Source of the DNA: Hyposmocoma kahamanoa
Taxonomy: Eukaryota > Arthropoda > Insecta > Lepidoptera > Cosmopterigidae
NCBI RefSeq assembly: GCF_003589595.1
Contig: NW_020656077.1
Location: forward strand, 4,275,538 to 4,339,537
Direction of reading: 5' to 3'
Length of the DNA stretch: 64,000 nucleotides
In this document: positions 10,795 through 23,580 of the stretch, in pieces
Position numbering within the stretch: position 1 is the stretch's first letter
Layout: the number at the start of each line of letters is the position of its first letter
Position numbers and translations under genes: made by a program
Notes under the pieces: generated by a model
Told to the model about the DNA's origin: nothing
The model's database searches: none
What the model saw: only the letters and a program-made list of their open reading frames with translations

Positions 10795-13700
10795 ATGTCT
10801 CGACATAAACATAATGAGGAGACGGACAAGCTTACGCGTATCGCGATCGTGAACGCTGACCGTTGCAAACCTAAGAGATGCAGACAAGAGTGCAAGAAGA
10901 GCTGCCCAGTGGTACGCATGGGGAAGCTGTGCATCGAGGTGACTCCCAATGACAAGATCGCCACTATTTCCGAGGAGCTATGCATCGGGTGCGGTATTTG
11001 TGTCAAGGTAGCTTACATTGCCTCATTTGCATGTTTTTACGAATTTTAGATTTGCCACATTGTGTGTAGGGTACCACGTTAAATAATTCGACTTAGTTTA
11101 TGCTGAAGTTCACATGCAGTTACACTAGTGAGAATTTTCTGAGAACCATTTTTCATTAATTGTTTTTTGTGTAACATAGATCAGAACTACTTACTTACTA
11201 CAAGGTGTAAATAAAGGCCTAATTTTGTGGTTGTAAATAAGGATTTACAACCACTCACAATGTAATAATGACAATTGTTTCTACTTCTAGATAAACATAA
11301 AAAATATAATAACTGCTTACCCTCCTTCCATAATTTATTCATTTAAAAATTTACATTTCAGTGATCATATTCAACAGGTTTTGTTAGAACATTAAGATTT
11401 ATTCTATAACATGATGTCATTTGCAGAAGCAAAAATGTAGTTTTAAGTTTTTTTTTAAATAAACACTGCAGTTTTGTCTCCTTTTGTGAAAAGGTAGGCA
11501 TGAATGAAAGATAAACTATACTTTCATAAACTGTTGTCTTATATGTGATAAATGCCAGTAAATGTTGTGATTTGTTACACCAGACACATGGTCTGATTTA
11601 TTAAAGTGTCCTTCCCTTAGCATGAAATTACTCCAAAGTAGTACTGGCATGTTAACTGTTTTTAGCCACATTATTGAAAGAGTAGATTAGTTAGTGCTAA
11701 ATATGTATGTATTGTTGGTTTAAATTTAATAAGTGGAAAACTTGAAGTCACTCTTTTGGACATAATTCAAATAAAAAATATATATAGGAAATAAAACTAT
11801 TTTTCCGGATTTAAATTGCGTATATTAGTTTTTTCAAACAAACCCATGTTTCAACCGTTGCCATGGGACCTGTAAAGGGCCCGAAACCTCCATTTGTTTG
11901 AAAAAACAAATATACGCAATTTAAATCCGGAAAAATAGTTTCATTTCCTATGTGTAACAATCGCGAAAACTTAAGAACTGGATAAAAAAATATATAGTTT
12001 TTTTCTCACATATAATAAATATACAATGGTTAATACATGATAAAACACTGCTGCTGCGAAATTGGTCACTTATGAATACACAAACCTTTAATATCATGTA
12101 ACCTTTGACATTGCGCTTTTTGAGAATTACTTTAGAACAATGTGCGTAGTACCCATTGACTTACAATTATATGGACGTCGGGTCCGCGCTAAAATGTGTC
12201 CGAACTTATAGGGCGTTAAAATCGTATACAGAGCGTCATTCATGCTTTAGTCTTCGTTTGTTCGACTGACAGCGAAGCAAGCAAAATTAGACAGTACTGC
12301 GATGACATTACAATTTAAATTCAATGTTTTAGCTTTTTCATATTCCTATTACGTTTAAACAGGTTGACTTGGGACATTTTGTTCGTGATTTTTGTATTAG
12401 ACCCGTCATCCATTTATTTGTAAGTCAATGGTAGTACCCATGAATTTCATTATTATTTGTTTAATTTACGTTGCAATACTCAATTTTATTTATTGTTACC
12501 ATTTTATCAAAAATCCAAAATTGTTATTATGAAATTAAAGCAATTGATACTGTTTCCTATTTATGATTATGTAGCTAGTTAGAACCCTTTCGTGTCACAC
12601 AGGCACTTAAAAATTATTTCTTTATTAACTTTTAATGGGCTTAAAATTGTTACACAAAGCAACACACTTGTATTGTGTGCAATATAACTGCCTCTGTGGC
12701 CTCGGTTACCAAGCCAGACTGCCACATAGAGGTCCCAGGTTCGAATCCTAGGCCGGGAGAAATATTTGTATGGCCTACATTTATTTTTCTCGTGAGTTTG
12801 GGTGTAATTTGTGGTTGTCTATGTGTGTGTCCATGGCACCCGCGACACAGGGTTTCCCTAGAGCGGTGCTATGGTGAGTGTGACATTATTATTATTATAT
12901 TATTATTGAAACATTGTAGTGACAATATAATTTTCCTGTGCATAGCTCTTAAAGAATACTATTGTCTGTTACAAAGTAATACATCACAATGATTATCATA
13001 ATTGTATTTATTATATTGTTAATTATGAAATATATATTATTATATCACACATTTATAATATTAATTGACATAAGTGTCATAGTGGGGAAATAATACTACA
13101 TTGAATTTCTACAGAAATGTCCATTTGACGCGATCACGATCATCAACATCCCGTCGAACCTTGAGAAGCACACCACGCATCGTTATTCCAAGAATTCTTT
13201 CAAGCTCCATCGGCTGCCGATCCCCCGCCCCGGTGAAGTCCTTGGGCTAGTCGGTCAGAATGGTATTGGCAAGTCGACTGCTCTCAAGATCCTTGCTGGC
13301 AAGCAGAAGCCTAATCTTGGGCGTTTTGCTGTAAGAAAGTTTTTGTGCGAAACTTAAAAATTGTGTCATTCAAATGTGACGTATTTTAATCCCTTGTATT
13401 GAAATGAACACTGCAGAAATGATTTTTGAACATTTTTTTTTTGTTGTTTCAATTAATATTTCATCTTAGGATCCCCCGGACTGGCAAGAGATATTGTCTC
13501 ACTTCCGCGGCTCAGAGCTGCAGAATTACTTCACAAAGATTCTTGAAGATGATCTGAAGGCCTTGATCAAACCTCAGTATGTTGATCAGATTCCCAAGGC
13601 TGTAAAAGGAACTGTTGCACAATTACTTGACAAGAAAGATGACTTGAAAAACCAAACTGAAATCTGCAGAATGCTCGGTAAGTAGTTTTAGTCAAAGTCT

Positions 13701-16700
13701 AGGCCACGAAAAACAGTCAATGTTGTAACCATTAATTGGAAATATTATTTTGAGGATTAATCAATACAGCTACCTTATGTGTTTAGGACTTAATAAAAGT
13801 AATGTAAAAGAGTATAATTTACAGATTTTCGCATAATAATTAAAGTTTATTTTTCACTTAGATCTATCACACATTCGCGACCGTGAGATTGCGGCGTTAT
13901 CGGGAGGGGAGCTGCAGCGCTTCGCGTGTGCCATGGTGTGCATCCAGAATGGTGACATCTTCATGTTCGACGAGCCGTCTTCTTATCTCGATGTCAAACA
14001 GCGTCTCAACGCCGCGCGCACAATCCGTTCGCTCATGCATCCCGATAAGTAAGTAAATTAGTCCAATGCTGTCACAACTGGTAATGAAATTGTATATATG
14101 TATATTTGGTATAATAACCCAAATCACCTCAATAATGTTTGTAATACTGTAAGTGTCCCAGTATGTAGTCAACAAATTCCACATTGAGTTAAATAAACTG
14201 GATGTCGAATTTGTTGAACAAGACTGTTATTATTTTAACTGCATTTCCATTTTTAATACCTATATATACACTAGCAATAAATACTTAATTTTATTTGACT
14301 TGCCATTGTTTTTGTCTAGGTTCATTATTGTAGTGGAGCACGACTTGTCAGTATTGGACTATTTGTCTGATTTTATCTGCTGCCTGTATGGTGTGCCTGG
14401 TGCCTACGGTGTTGTGACTATGCCATTTTCCGTGCGGGAAGGCATCAACATTTTCCTCGACGGCTTTGTGCCAACAGAAAACATGAGATTTAGGACAGAA
14501 TCTCTTGTTTTCAAAGTGGCAGAATCAGCTACAGAGGAAGAAGTATGTAGAAACACACATTTTTTTTTAACAATTGTACCTATAGTAAATCATTATTGTG
14601 ACAACAATGCTTGACACAGATTAAAAGGATGAACCACTATGAATACCCTGAAATGACGAAGAAAATGGGCGACTTCTTTCTCCGCGTGATGCCTGGAGAA
14701 TTTTCCGATTCCGAGATTTTGGTGCTACTTGGTGAGAATGGCACTGGGAAAACCACTTTTATTAGAATGCTAGCTGGAAACCTGGAGCCAGATGAAGGTA
14801 AGCTATTACTATTAAAACCTTTTGTTAAAAAGTCCAAATCACATTTCCTATTTTTTTTCTGTTTTTCTTTTCGTGTTCCAAAGACATTTCTCACCTTAGA
14901 ATAAAAGTGACCTAATTAAAAAAAGAACAAAATGAGGTTATTTTATGACTTTAAAAATCATTGTTCATTAGGTTATTAATTTGTAACTGACCAATTACAG
15001 CTCGAATGGCACAGACTGACTGTATAGGTCTCTTTCATATGTTTGAAATTCCACTTGATGGTACATAAATGCTCCATTTTGAGTTGGATGTGCCTCTGCT
15101 AAGACTGCACTTTAACTGTGTTCCAGTTGCATTTAAGAGGGATTTAAAAAATACTATTAACTCTATTAGAGTTTATTATAATTATTATAACAAAGATGGA
15201 AACATTAAGAAAATTGTCATTTGATCCGGCTCGATTCAGATACTCTGCCAACTAACCTACGGAATGAACCAGCAAGCCTTACGCATTGTTGTATGTGTTT
15301 GTTACAGATCTTTGTTTTTGGTTTTTACCTACTTTTTTGCCATCTATTAGAGTTTCTGCCCTTAAAAAACCTTCATAAAAACATTAAAACAATCTTATCT
15401 TATATCTATAGACGATCATAAGATTCAGTCTAGATAAATTGGTATGGAGCTCTACCAGTGTGGTGCTTGGGATGTCAACAAAAAAGTACAGTAAAAATGT
15501 GATATGTCGCTATGGCGACTAGTTTTTGTAAATTATTTTTTTTTAATTGTTAAATATTGAAATAATTAGAAACAACTTTTGAGGTTATGAAATTCAATTT
15601 TTCATCACTATTTTCGACCTTTATTTACAAATTTCAAGGTACTTGTTGTTCTTGTTTTGCGTATTCTTAAAAAGCTGGACTTCTGTGTTGGGTCACTTTC
15701 CTTGTAAAGGTGCGAATTTTGTATATTAATAAAATTTGTCAGACTATATATTATTTAAACTTTTTAAATTAAATTAAATTAATGGGTAAGCGTTACTTCA
15801 ATTTATTCACGGGCAGGGAAACTAATCCATTTTAGAGCTTATCGATTGCCATCATGCCACGCGTGTATCCGATTCAAATGTAATTTTTCGGAAGAATTTA
15901 AGTCATTTTAAAATGGCAACACACACGAAACGTCATACAAAGCAAATATGTGAAAGTTGCTAAATGACTCGATAGATAGTTTTTCTCTATCGTATAATAT
16001 CGAATTCGCCAAGCTTGTTGTGTACTTTATGTTTAAATTCGGTATTACATTGCATTTAGCACAAATTTATATAAAATGATGAAGCACTCGTTTTGTAATT
16101 GAGGTTATAATAGGTCTATTGTAATCTAAGTATATTAGATGAATTTAGTTAAATTCTAGGCATTTATTATGACTCGGACGGATTTGTTCGACCTATTTTT
16201 TCATCCGATATTCCGAAAATGCTTGAAACACGCCGAATCTTCGCTGCCTATAGAAGGTACACGTACTTAGTAAGCTATACCTACCCATGCATGATTATTG
16301 TAACGCAAATTTTTGTTAATAGTGTTGCGTCGATAAGTGTATGTAATTTAATAACCTTTCATTGTTATTGAGTTTAACAGTTTTAATTTAAAGTGTTTAT
16401 GAAAGTAAACACAATTTACTTAATAGATGTATACCTCTCCAACAAAGTGTAGAGATCAAGCAAAGTATAATATGTTATTCAATATTTCTTTTAGAAAAAG
16501 TGTTGGCTACTGAAATGTATAAATGTAAATTAAGTGTATTAAATTATGGTTTGAAATTGAGAAAATAAAACAAAAAGCAAAGGCATTATGAAATTAATAG
16601 GGAAAAACCTTGCAAGGGCTCAGCACACAGGTTTTTCTAATTCAAAGTTTATTATCACTTATGTTTGTAATCTTATGTCAAAAAATTTATAAATTTTGTA

Positions 16701-19700
16701 ATTTTGAACGTCATGTGTCGTCATCGTTTAAACTGGCAACTAAGTGTAATATGCTGATTATGGGCATGCTACAGGACTACAAGAGATGCAGACAAACCTC
16801 ACCAATTAAGATACAACTCACTATACAGAGATAGGATTGCATTGTTTTTTTTTGTGCAAAATACTGCACAGAGACAGCCCCATATTACGTCTCCACCACT
16901 GGTAGAGAGACTGCTGTCTCTGCAGGGCTAGCACAATAGGGGTGCGATTTGCGCGCGAGTGACATAAAGCTCGAGGTACTACTATTATCATACAGAGATC
17001 CTACTTTTTTTAATAATTTTAATTTTAATTTTTTGTATTTAACATATATTTCAATTGTGGTGTTCCAATTTAGGACAAGCCATGGCAGAATAACACTAAG
17101 GGCATTAGGCATTAGCATAGCCCTAGGATGCTGAGTCATGAACCCATATGACATGCTTTATTTATTTTAACTTAAATTTATTTCTTTGTTTAATGTTTGT
17201 TTATGAATTTTGCATGAGAAATAAAGCAAATTTTTTTATTTTATTTTCTTTATCTCGTGAATGTCGCGCCCTGTCGTGCTGGCCCTACTGCGCCAAGTGG
17301 TTGATAATTAACAATGTGCTAGAAGAAGACTATATGAAGTCCTTCTTCATACACAGAGACCACTAAAAATTCCATCTCCACAATATGGAAATCAAGGACA
17401 TTGTTTATGGCGGGCTAAGGCTCATTTGCACTGGACTGAAACCAGTGAGCGAGTATCTTTCTTCTGACAAGTCTTGTTTTTGTTTTTCAAGAACAGTGTG
17501 AGTTTGATGATCTCAATAGTCAACTTCAACATTCTCAGGAAGTTCATCCATACCAAGGCGGAATAATAATGTTTTAATGAAGTTGTGTAACCCATGGTAA
17601 ATCCCTCATTGACTGCAGCTCAACCAAGATTTCATGTTTAGGGTTGATAATGTATGTGCACACACTGCAAAGCTGAAGAATATGCTCTGCGCATACAATA
17701 TCACGTTGTTACAGGGCCACTCAGTTGATGATCTTGAGATGGAATGGGTTTGAACCCATTAAGTATACATGGGATTTGCTTGAGAGAAAAGCATTCTTTG
17801 ATTTTCTCCAAAATTTACAAATTTAAAGAAGAGCTTTTTCACATCTTTCCATAGTTGGTGTCTTATTCCACAGGGCGACAATTGACAACCTCATATTTCG
17901 TATACCAGACTTTTGTAGAGCAGTCGCTAATGCCTTGGGAGGTCCGACTGACTATTAAAAAACTTATTTAATTGCTATTATTTAATAATTTTTACAGTTA
18001 CAATATATTTTTTTAATTTTAACAAAATATTTTTTTCGTAATAGTTTCGTTATTTGTAATAAATTTAGATTTTTTTCTTAACACTTATTAGTTATCATTA
18101 AAATGAACATTAAATAACTTCTTTTGATGTACAGCATATAAGGAAATTGTTTAATTTGAAAAAGAAATAAGCAATGGATACAAATTTTGCAAGAAATTCT
18201 GTATACTGGTACAAGCTGTGTGTTAAGACAGCACCAGTTTGAGAAATATTAAAATTGTGTTGTTTTGTTGTAGTTAGCTGTTGTTTCCTTACTGGATCAG
18301 CCTGCGGATAGTGTTCAAAAAGCATCCGTAGTAAATATTGTTCACGCTACTCAGTCGCACATAATGTATGGAACAGCTGTTTATTTTCTTACCATTATAC
18401 AACTGAACATTGAAAAGTGTTAAAGACATTAATTCTTTTTTTTTTTACAAACTTTCAAAATGGTTGCAAACTCATAAGAAAGTGTACTGAGGACTGTTTA
18501 ACACTGCCAAACTATTATATCGTCCAGAAACAGTGGACAAGCGCTCAAAGTACATCATCTGGCAGCTGTCTGTCTAATAACTAATAACAATAATGTTTGT
18601 GCAGGGTCCGGCTCGCTGCCACAACTGCATATTAGCTATAAGCCCCAGAAGATCTCACCTAAGTCACAGGGGCTAGTACGCTCACTACTGCATGATAAGA
18701 TTAGAGATGCTTATGTACATCCACAGGTAACAATACACTTCAAATAACTGTATATTTCTGTGTATTTTTCTCTCTGCTTACCTTATTTAGCTTTAAATTG
18801 CAGCGGCATGGCCAGAAGACTAATCTTCCAATGATTATAATGCTTAAGAAACTTCCTGATATGAAAGCGAGTTTGAAATCCAAAACGATGTGTCGAATTG
18901 TTTCATTTTATATTGTTTCAAATCAAACTTTTAGGCCCTAGTACAACATTTGTTTTAAAATTCGGCTTAAAAGAAAGATAGCCCGACCCATGGACAAATA
19001 ATATATAATGCAAGATGATTTTATGCCTAACTAACTTTTGTAAAGCAAAACTGTGGGTCTCTGGTGACAGTGTCTGACTTAAATGTTATCATAATTTGAA
19101 ATACTGAATGCCCCAATTTACAATGTGTATTTTCGATTATTATCTGTGATCAATCTTTAAACAATAAAAAGTTCCTACTACGGCTTTACTCGATCTCTAA
19201 CTAACATGAATAGGGCACATCAAAGCAAAACAGGATAGAATTAAACAGCAAATTCAGATCTATGTAGTTTATAATGCATACAAAATGAAGACTAGTTGCT
19301 AACGAACCGCTATAATAATTTCGCATAAATCGCAATTACTTTACGTAATATTATTGTTGACAGTTCATAACTGATGTGATGAAACCTATGAAGATAGAAG
19401 AAATCATGGACCAGGAGGTGCAGAACCTATCAGGAGGAGAGTTGCAACGCGTTGCGCTCGTATTGTGCCTAGGGAAACCCGCGGACGTATATCTTATTGA
19501 TGAGCCGTCGGCCTACCTAGATTCCGAACAGCGTTTGGTTGCTGCCAAGGTCATCAAACGGTAAGACAACAATACCTCCTGATTGTGTTCCAAATTTGCA
19601 AACTTTTTATCTCCATATAGGTCAATGTCTCAGTGTCCTTCAAACCCGTAGGATTCATCGCTCTATCATCATATTGCATAAGATAAAGGCACCATTGCTG

Positions 19701-21216
19701 CATACTACTTACCTGTTTGTACCGCCAAGCAGTAATGTCAGCATTACTGTGTTTCGGTTTGGAAGGGTAAGGGGTGATGGTGAAAGTACAGGCACATGTG
19801 ACTTGTCAACTTATGTCTCAGGGTGACGGGCACAGCGGCAGTGCTCTTCAGATCTCGCGATTTAAAGCTCTGAGTGGCACAGCAACTGTTATGGACAGGC
19901 GTGCAGCTTACCATCAGGTGCACAACTTGTTCATTCCATCACTTGATCTTGTATAAAAAAAAAACTAATATTTGTGAGAAAGCTGTGAACCTTTTCCGCG
20001 CCTTAATAAAACCCTTACTTGATCCTCCAGGTTCATTCTACACGCAAAGAGGACGGGTTTCGTAGTAGAGCACGATTTCATCATGGCAACGTACCTGGCG
20101 GACCGAGTCATCGTCTTCGAAGGCACGCCGTCAGCGCATGCTACCGCTCATGGCCCGCAGTCGTTACTCAACGGCATGAACCGCTTCCTGGAACTGTTGG
20201 GCATCACCTTCCGAAGAGACCCCAACAATTTCCGACCCAGGATCAATAAGCATTCTTCAGTCAAGGTAATTTTGTGTATTGAATTACTTGGTAATTCATC
20301 ACAGTCGTGCAGAGACTATTGCAACCTATAAAAGAAGAATAAAATTCAGTTTCTTTATTTTATAAAATATCTCTCTCCTTATCGTTATTATTCCCATCTG
20401 ATGGTGGAGTTCTTGTCCTTAACCTCCGCTTTGGTCTGTTGAACGTGTCGTTTTCTGAAACGTGGCAACTTTTTAAAACTTATATTTCATAAAATATATA
20501 TTACTTTTGAAATTACAGAGCCCTACTTTCGCGTGGTACAAAGGAACGTAGATTTATAGCGTCTAGGACAAATCATTATGACAAAATATTCATTTGCTTA
20601 GTTCCCAAACCACATATTCAATGTGTATTGTTTTCCCCACCATCCCTATAATAAAATGTTTTGACAATCCTTAGAGGTAGGCTAATAATGCAAGGTGTTT
20701 GTCTATATCATCGAGTATATAACCAGAAAATTAAATAGTGACGAAATGTCATTTAGTTTGTTTGAAAACTATTCTGCCAAATCATTACGGTGGCAACTGC
20801 GCTCATTTGTGGTGACGTCAATTGTTTCACTTCAAATCGACCAGTTTAACTTAAGCTTTGCTATAATGGACGAAGAATGAAAAATTACATATTTAATTAC
20901 CAATGAAATGTAATTCCGTGTGTTTTGTAATTGTTTTGCTGTTTTTCCCACACCATCAAATGGAACAGCCCCCCATTGTTAGCGATATTGTCTTTATTAC
21001 ACGTACACACAGCTCAGTTGTTGGCGCTGTACTATTTCAGCTTTATAATTTGTGAGTTCCATTTGCCCGATGAGTTGCCAGTGATGGATGACCCTTATTT
21101 CATCTCTATTTTTGGTTATATACTCGATGGTCTGTATACTTATTAATAATATTATCTTTTTTTTTCAGGACATAGAGCAGAAAAGAGCGGGCCAATACTT
21201 TTTCCTAGAAGACTAG
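10795..21216 (+). CDS. ABCE1: ABCE1 / pixie (RNase L inhibitor, Rli1), ribosome recycling ATPase
   Basis: Coding exons: 10795-11007, 13115-13330, 13470-13677, 13862-14048, 14320-14542, 14620-14797, 18605-18726, 19364-19560, 20031-20265, 21169-21216. All junctions are GT-AG and in phase, giving 608 residues, the normal length for the family. Residues 1-80 hold the two 4Fe-4S clusters (cysteines 24, 29, 33, 37, 46, 63, 66, 69, 73, ending [12 protein letters not shown]). The first nucleotide-binding domain has Walker A GQNGIGKS (118-125), signature LSGGELQR (225-232) and Walker B FMFDEP. The second has GENGTGKT (387-394), LSGGELQR (471-478) and YLIDEP. The protein ends QYFFLED. Every catalytic motif is intact. 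In eukaryotes ABCE1 splits ribosomal subunits after termination and acts in initiation, in the cytoplasm. The start codon follows an acceptor-like tttctgtgacag|taATG, so a noncoding first exon upstream is likely. The 3.8-kb intron 6 and intron 9 carry transposons. Confidence 0.97.
11785..11950. mobile_element. Foldback MITE (family G) in ABCE1 intron 1
   Basis: Nearly perfect arms of about 55 bp: 'aaaactatttttccggattt' plus 'aaattgcgtatatt' plus 'gttttttcaaacaaa' on the left, and its reverse complement on the right. The centre reads 'ttgccatgggacctgtaaag'. A second, more decayed copy lies at 54489-54630 in AnxB9. Confidence 0.85.
12154..12430. mobile_element. hAT-type MITE (family H), copy 1, perfect 8-bp TSD
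   Basis: The inverted ends begin CATTGACTTACAA and continue as 'atatggacgtcgggtc'. The element is 277 bp and is flanked by the exact duplication 'gtagtacc' (12146-12153 and 12431-12438). The 8-bp duplication is diagnostic of hAT-like insertion. It has no transposase frame and lies in ABCE1 intron 1. Confidence 0.9.
12685..12905 (+). mobile_element. tRNA-derived SINE (family S1) in ABCE1 intron 1
   Basis: The tRNA-like head 'ctgcctctgtggcc...ggttcgaatccta' is followed by the S1 body ('gtgagtttgggtgtaatttgtgg', 'ccatggcacccgcgacacagggtttccc') and an (ATT)n tail. It is essentially full length. Confidence 0.9.
15221..15330 (-). mobile_element. SINE family S2, fragment
   Basis: The stretch 'actctgccaactaacctacggaatgaaccagcaa' followed by 'cagatctttgtttttggtttttac' matches S2 copies at 39690-39985 and 47361-47596. 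These read on the minus strand as a tRNA-like 'gtagctcagttgggagagcg' head. Confidence 0.65.
17330..17960 (+). pseudogene. Decayed Tc1/mariner-type transposase remnant
   Basis: Frame-shifted translation gives blocks in the order expected of a Tc1-like transposase. RPLKIPSP then [18 protein letters not shown] correspond to the segment before the second catalytic Asp. Next come a degraded GGxIMxxxSCVTHG block, the WDLLERK block, and finally [20 protein letters not shown] at the C terminus. Several stops and frameshifts make it a dead copy. The family level is secure; the exact clade is not. Confidence 0.7.
19715..19968 (+). mobile_element. Dispersed retroelement tail (family R) in ABCE1 intron 8
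   Basis: This begins 'accgccaagcagtaatgtcagcattactg', continues 'gcacatgtgacttgtcaacttatgtctcagg', 'aaagctctgagtggcacagcaactgttatggacaggcgtg' and 'cttaccatcaggtg', and ends in a run of nine A. It is a 3'-end copy of a non-LTR retroelement or SINE and accounts for the overlapping short frames at 19539-20065. Confidence 0.8.
20710..21128 (+). mobile_element. MITE family A, copy 2, in ABCE1 intron 9
   Basis: The ends 'atcgagtatataaccag' and 'tggttatatactcgat' are inverted. The interior matches the reverse complement of 1484-1977. It ends only 40 bp before the acceptor of the last ABCE1 exon (21169). Short frames inside it are not genes. Confidence 0.85.
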
Positions 21217-21244
21217 TAACTGTTATATTTCACGCAACTTAAGC

Positions 21245-21250
21245 AATAAA
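21245..21250 (+). promoter_or_regulatory. Probable ABCE1 polyadenylation signal
   Basis: A canonical AATAAA lies 29 bp after the ABCE1 stop codon, which would give a very short 3' UTR. Another AATAAA occurs near 21390 and would give a longer one. Confidence 0.6.
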
Positions 21251-21603
21251 TTCGTTATCTACTGCTAGATTCGTTTACTACATGTTATAAGCCACACCAT
21301 GATTTATATATACAATTTATGTATGTTATTTTTACAATTGACATTATTGTGTATAAACAGGCTAACCGTCAACTTCTAATGCATTACAAATAAATCAGTT
21401 TTATACAATCACTCTTGCTACTTATTTCGCATCATTGACTTAGAAACGCCTAGGTACACCAAATTTCTTAGAAATTATGGTAATAACGGCATAATTTTGC
21501 ATGGGGCACCGTTGCTGTTTATTCTGTTAGTAAGAATTATACATACACTATAACATAGTCTCAAGAATGTAAATTATAATCCAGTTTTTGCGAAGAAATC
21601 GAT

Positions 21604-21811
21604 ACCTTCAATGAACACTGCGCCAACTTTATTTTTTGGTCAGTTTCTGTTATTTTTGTAAACAGCCTTATTTATGCTCCCCGAATTTTGTGGAAAAAAA
21701 AGTTTAAAAAAATATCGAAAAAAAAAACAAAAAACTAATTTTGTAAAATAAAAAACAAAATTACAACCGAACAGATCCAGAAATTAAGTTGGCGTAGTGT
21801 TCATTGGAGGT
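21604..21811. mobile_element. MITE with ACCTYCAATGAACACT ends
   Basis: Inverted ends 'accttcaatgaacactgcgccaactttattt' and, reversed, 'acctccaatgaacactacgccaacttaattt'. The element is 208 bp with an A-rich centre and lies about 400 bp downstream of ABCE1. Confidence 0.8.
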
Positions 21812-22540
21812 AACGAAATAGTATTACAACGTTAACTATACATAGCTCTAATTTATCATTGTTTTTCAACCTCTGTAGCATTTTTTAAATTAATGTAGTA
21901 TAGGAGGCAAACTATCGGATGAACCATTAGATTAAATTTGCCGGAGGTTATCATTGACACTACTGAACACCTTATTATATGATACTTAGCCTGTTACACG
22001 ATATCTAGCGTGCTATATGATATTTAGCTTGTGTGATATTTATTAAACAGTTTGAACATAATGATTTTATTTTTATAACGTTTTATAGGAACTGGAAAAT
22101 TGTGTAGTCTTAATTTAAAAAAAAAATGTTGAGGACTGCTGCTTGACAGATTCCTTCGCCTTTGTGATTCTTTTCACACCTCTGTTCAGCCATCTTTGTT
22201 TTCGGTTTTTATGTTTTTTTCTCAAAATCAGCCAAGTGGCAGGAGTGAAAATATTTAGCAATAATGGTTGTGTACGTTGTCAAATGTTTAACAGATAAAA
22301 CTTAATAAAATTAAAGTATGCATGCGCGAAGTCGACGTATACAACTGCATGCAGCCGTAACCGAATCGCCGCGGATTCAGAAGCTCAATGTATTTCGACT
22401 CCTACGTAATCGTCCTACGTACGTCCTATTCGATCCTACGTATCCTAAGCCACAAAAATAGGCGTATTTTTATCATAGGTCATATTTTTATGTAGGTCTA
22501 TTATACTCAGCAGTAAAAACGAAAAGGATGAAAAATAAAG

Positions 22541-22950
22541 AATATATCGTCGGTGTTGTGCAAAATGGGAGTAAGCGACAGGTCAAGATTTTTCAGGGGA
22601 GCATGTTTAAATGACTTAAAATATTTACGCCCTGTTTTAAAATTCAATTTTATAAATTTAATTTAATTAAAATCAAAGTTCGTCAGCTAAATTCGTAAAC
22701 CCTGTAATCTCCATTAATGTGTACTTTTGAGTAGGCCCAAAAAACAACATTAGGCTAGAAATTATATGACGATCTCTGATTATACCTATATTTTATAACT
22801 AAAAGAAAGTATACAAATTATATTTTAAGCTTTAATTGTCCGATATTGCGCTTGAAGAGAGAGAGAGAAAACTTTTTTTTTAGGGGAGCATTCCCCTAAA
22901 AATCCAAGAAATGTCGCTTACCTGTTTCTACAAAACGCCGACAATATATC
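22541..22950. mobile_element. Element with about 60-bp imperfect inverted ends
   Basis: The left end 'aatatatcgtcggtgttgtgcaaaa' followed by 'gtaagcgacaggtcaagatttttcaggggagcatg' is matched in reverse by 'gatatattgtcggcgttttgtagaaa' and 'ggtaagcgacatttcttggatttttaggggaatgc'. No coding capacity is visible. It has the form of a non-autonomous DNA transposon, superfamily unknown. Confidence 0.7.
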
Positions 22951-23463
22951 AAATCAGTTAAATAATTTCTTTGTATTTTCCATATGTTAAAACTTTCCAC
23001 TGTAAAATTGTAAATTTGGACATACGATTCTTTACATAGAAGGGATAGATTTTTTGATGTCGAAATGCAAGCACACGTTAACTGTATTCAGAACATTTAT
23101 GATTCCAAATGGTGACTTTACCTTTTATTAAGGAAATAAACATATCACTATTGAAATCCTTCATTTTAATTTGTCAACAAAACTCACGTCCGTAATCCGC
23201 GACTATGGTTTGCAGTGTAATTTGCGATCAATAATGTAAACAAAGGTGCTATTACAAAAAGAAAATATTTTAATAATTTGTGAAATAAATCCGTCGATAA
23301 CAGTTTCACCAATCGTGTTTTTGTTTTACTATTATTTTGATTAAACCCTCAAGTAATCGTTACCTTTTGCTGAAAAAAATAAAGTTTGTCGAGATAGATA
23401 AACGCACTGACCGTGGGTTGTTTCTTCGATAATTGGGGCGCCTACAATAACTAAACTGTAGCA

Positions 23464-23530
23464 AGCGGCACTACTAATTTTCATACAATATTTAGAAACG
23501 CAGTTGCAGCACTATTGTCGTGACACGCGC
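23464..23530. repeat. Second copy of the 352-420 repeat
   Basis: Shares 'actaattttcatacaatatttagaa' and 'gacacgcgc' with the left edge of the window. It is followed by 'aattgagcctta', the terminal motif of the GGCTCAA element group. Confidence 0.6.
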
Positions 23531-23580
23531 CGCAATGTAAATTGAGCCTTAGTGAACTAAAAATTACTGACGCGCGGCTC

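Larger units (their letters stand above)
14798..18604 (+). other. ABCE1 intron 6 (3.8 kb)
   Basis: The longest ABCE1 intron. It contains a SINE family S2 fragment (about 15221-15330) and a decayed Tc1-like transposase (about 17330-17960). The rest is AT-rich with no recognisable content; short frames around 16610-17150 are unsupported. Confidence 0.7.

Noticed and set aside
14153..14614. 153-residue open frame in ABCE1
   Set aside because: It is ABCE1 exon 14320-14542 extended into both introns. Only the middle part, from KFIIVVEHD to the EEE before the donor, is protein.
19539..20065. Several overlapping short plus-strand frames
   Set aside because: They translate the family R retroelement copy and the ABCE1 intron 8/exon 9 boundary in wrong frames.
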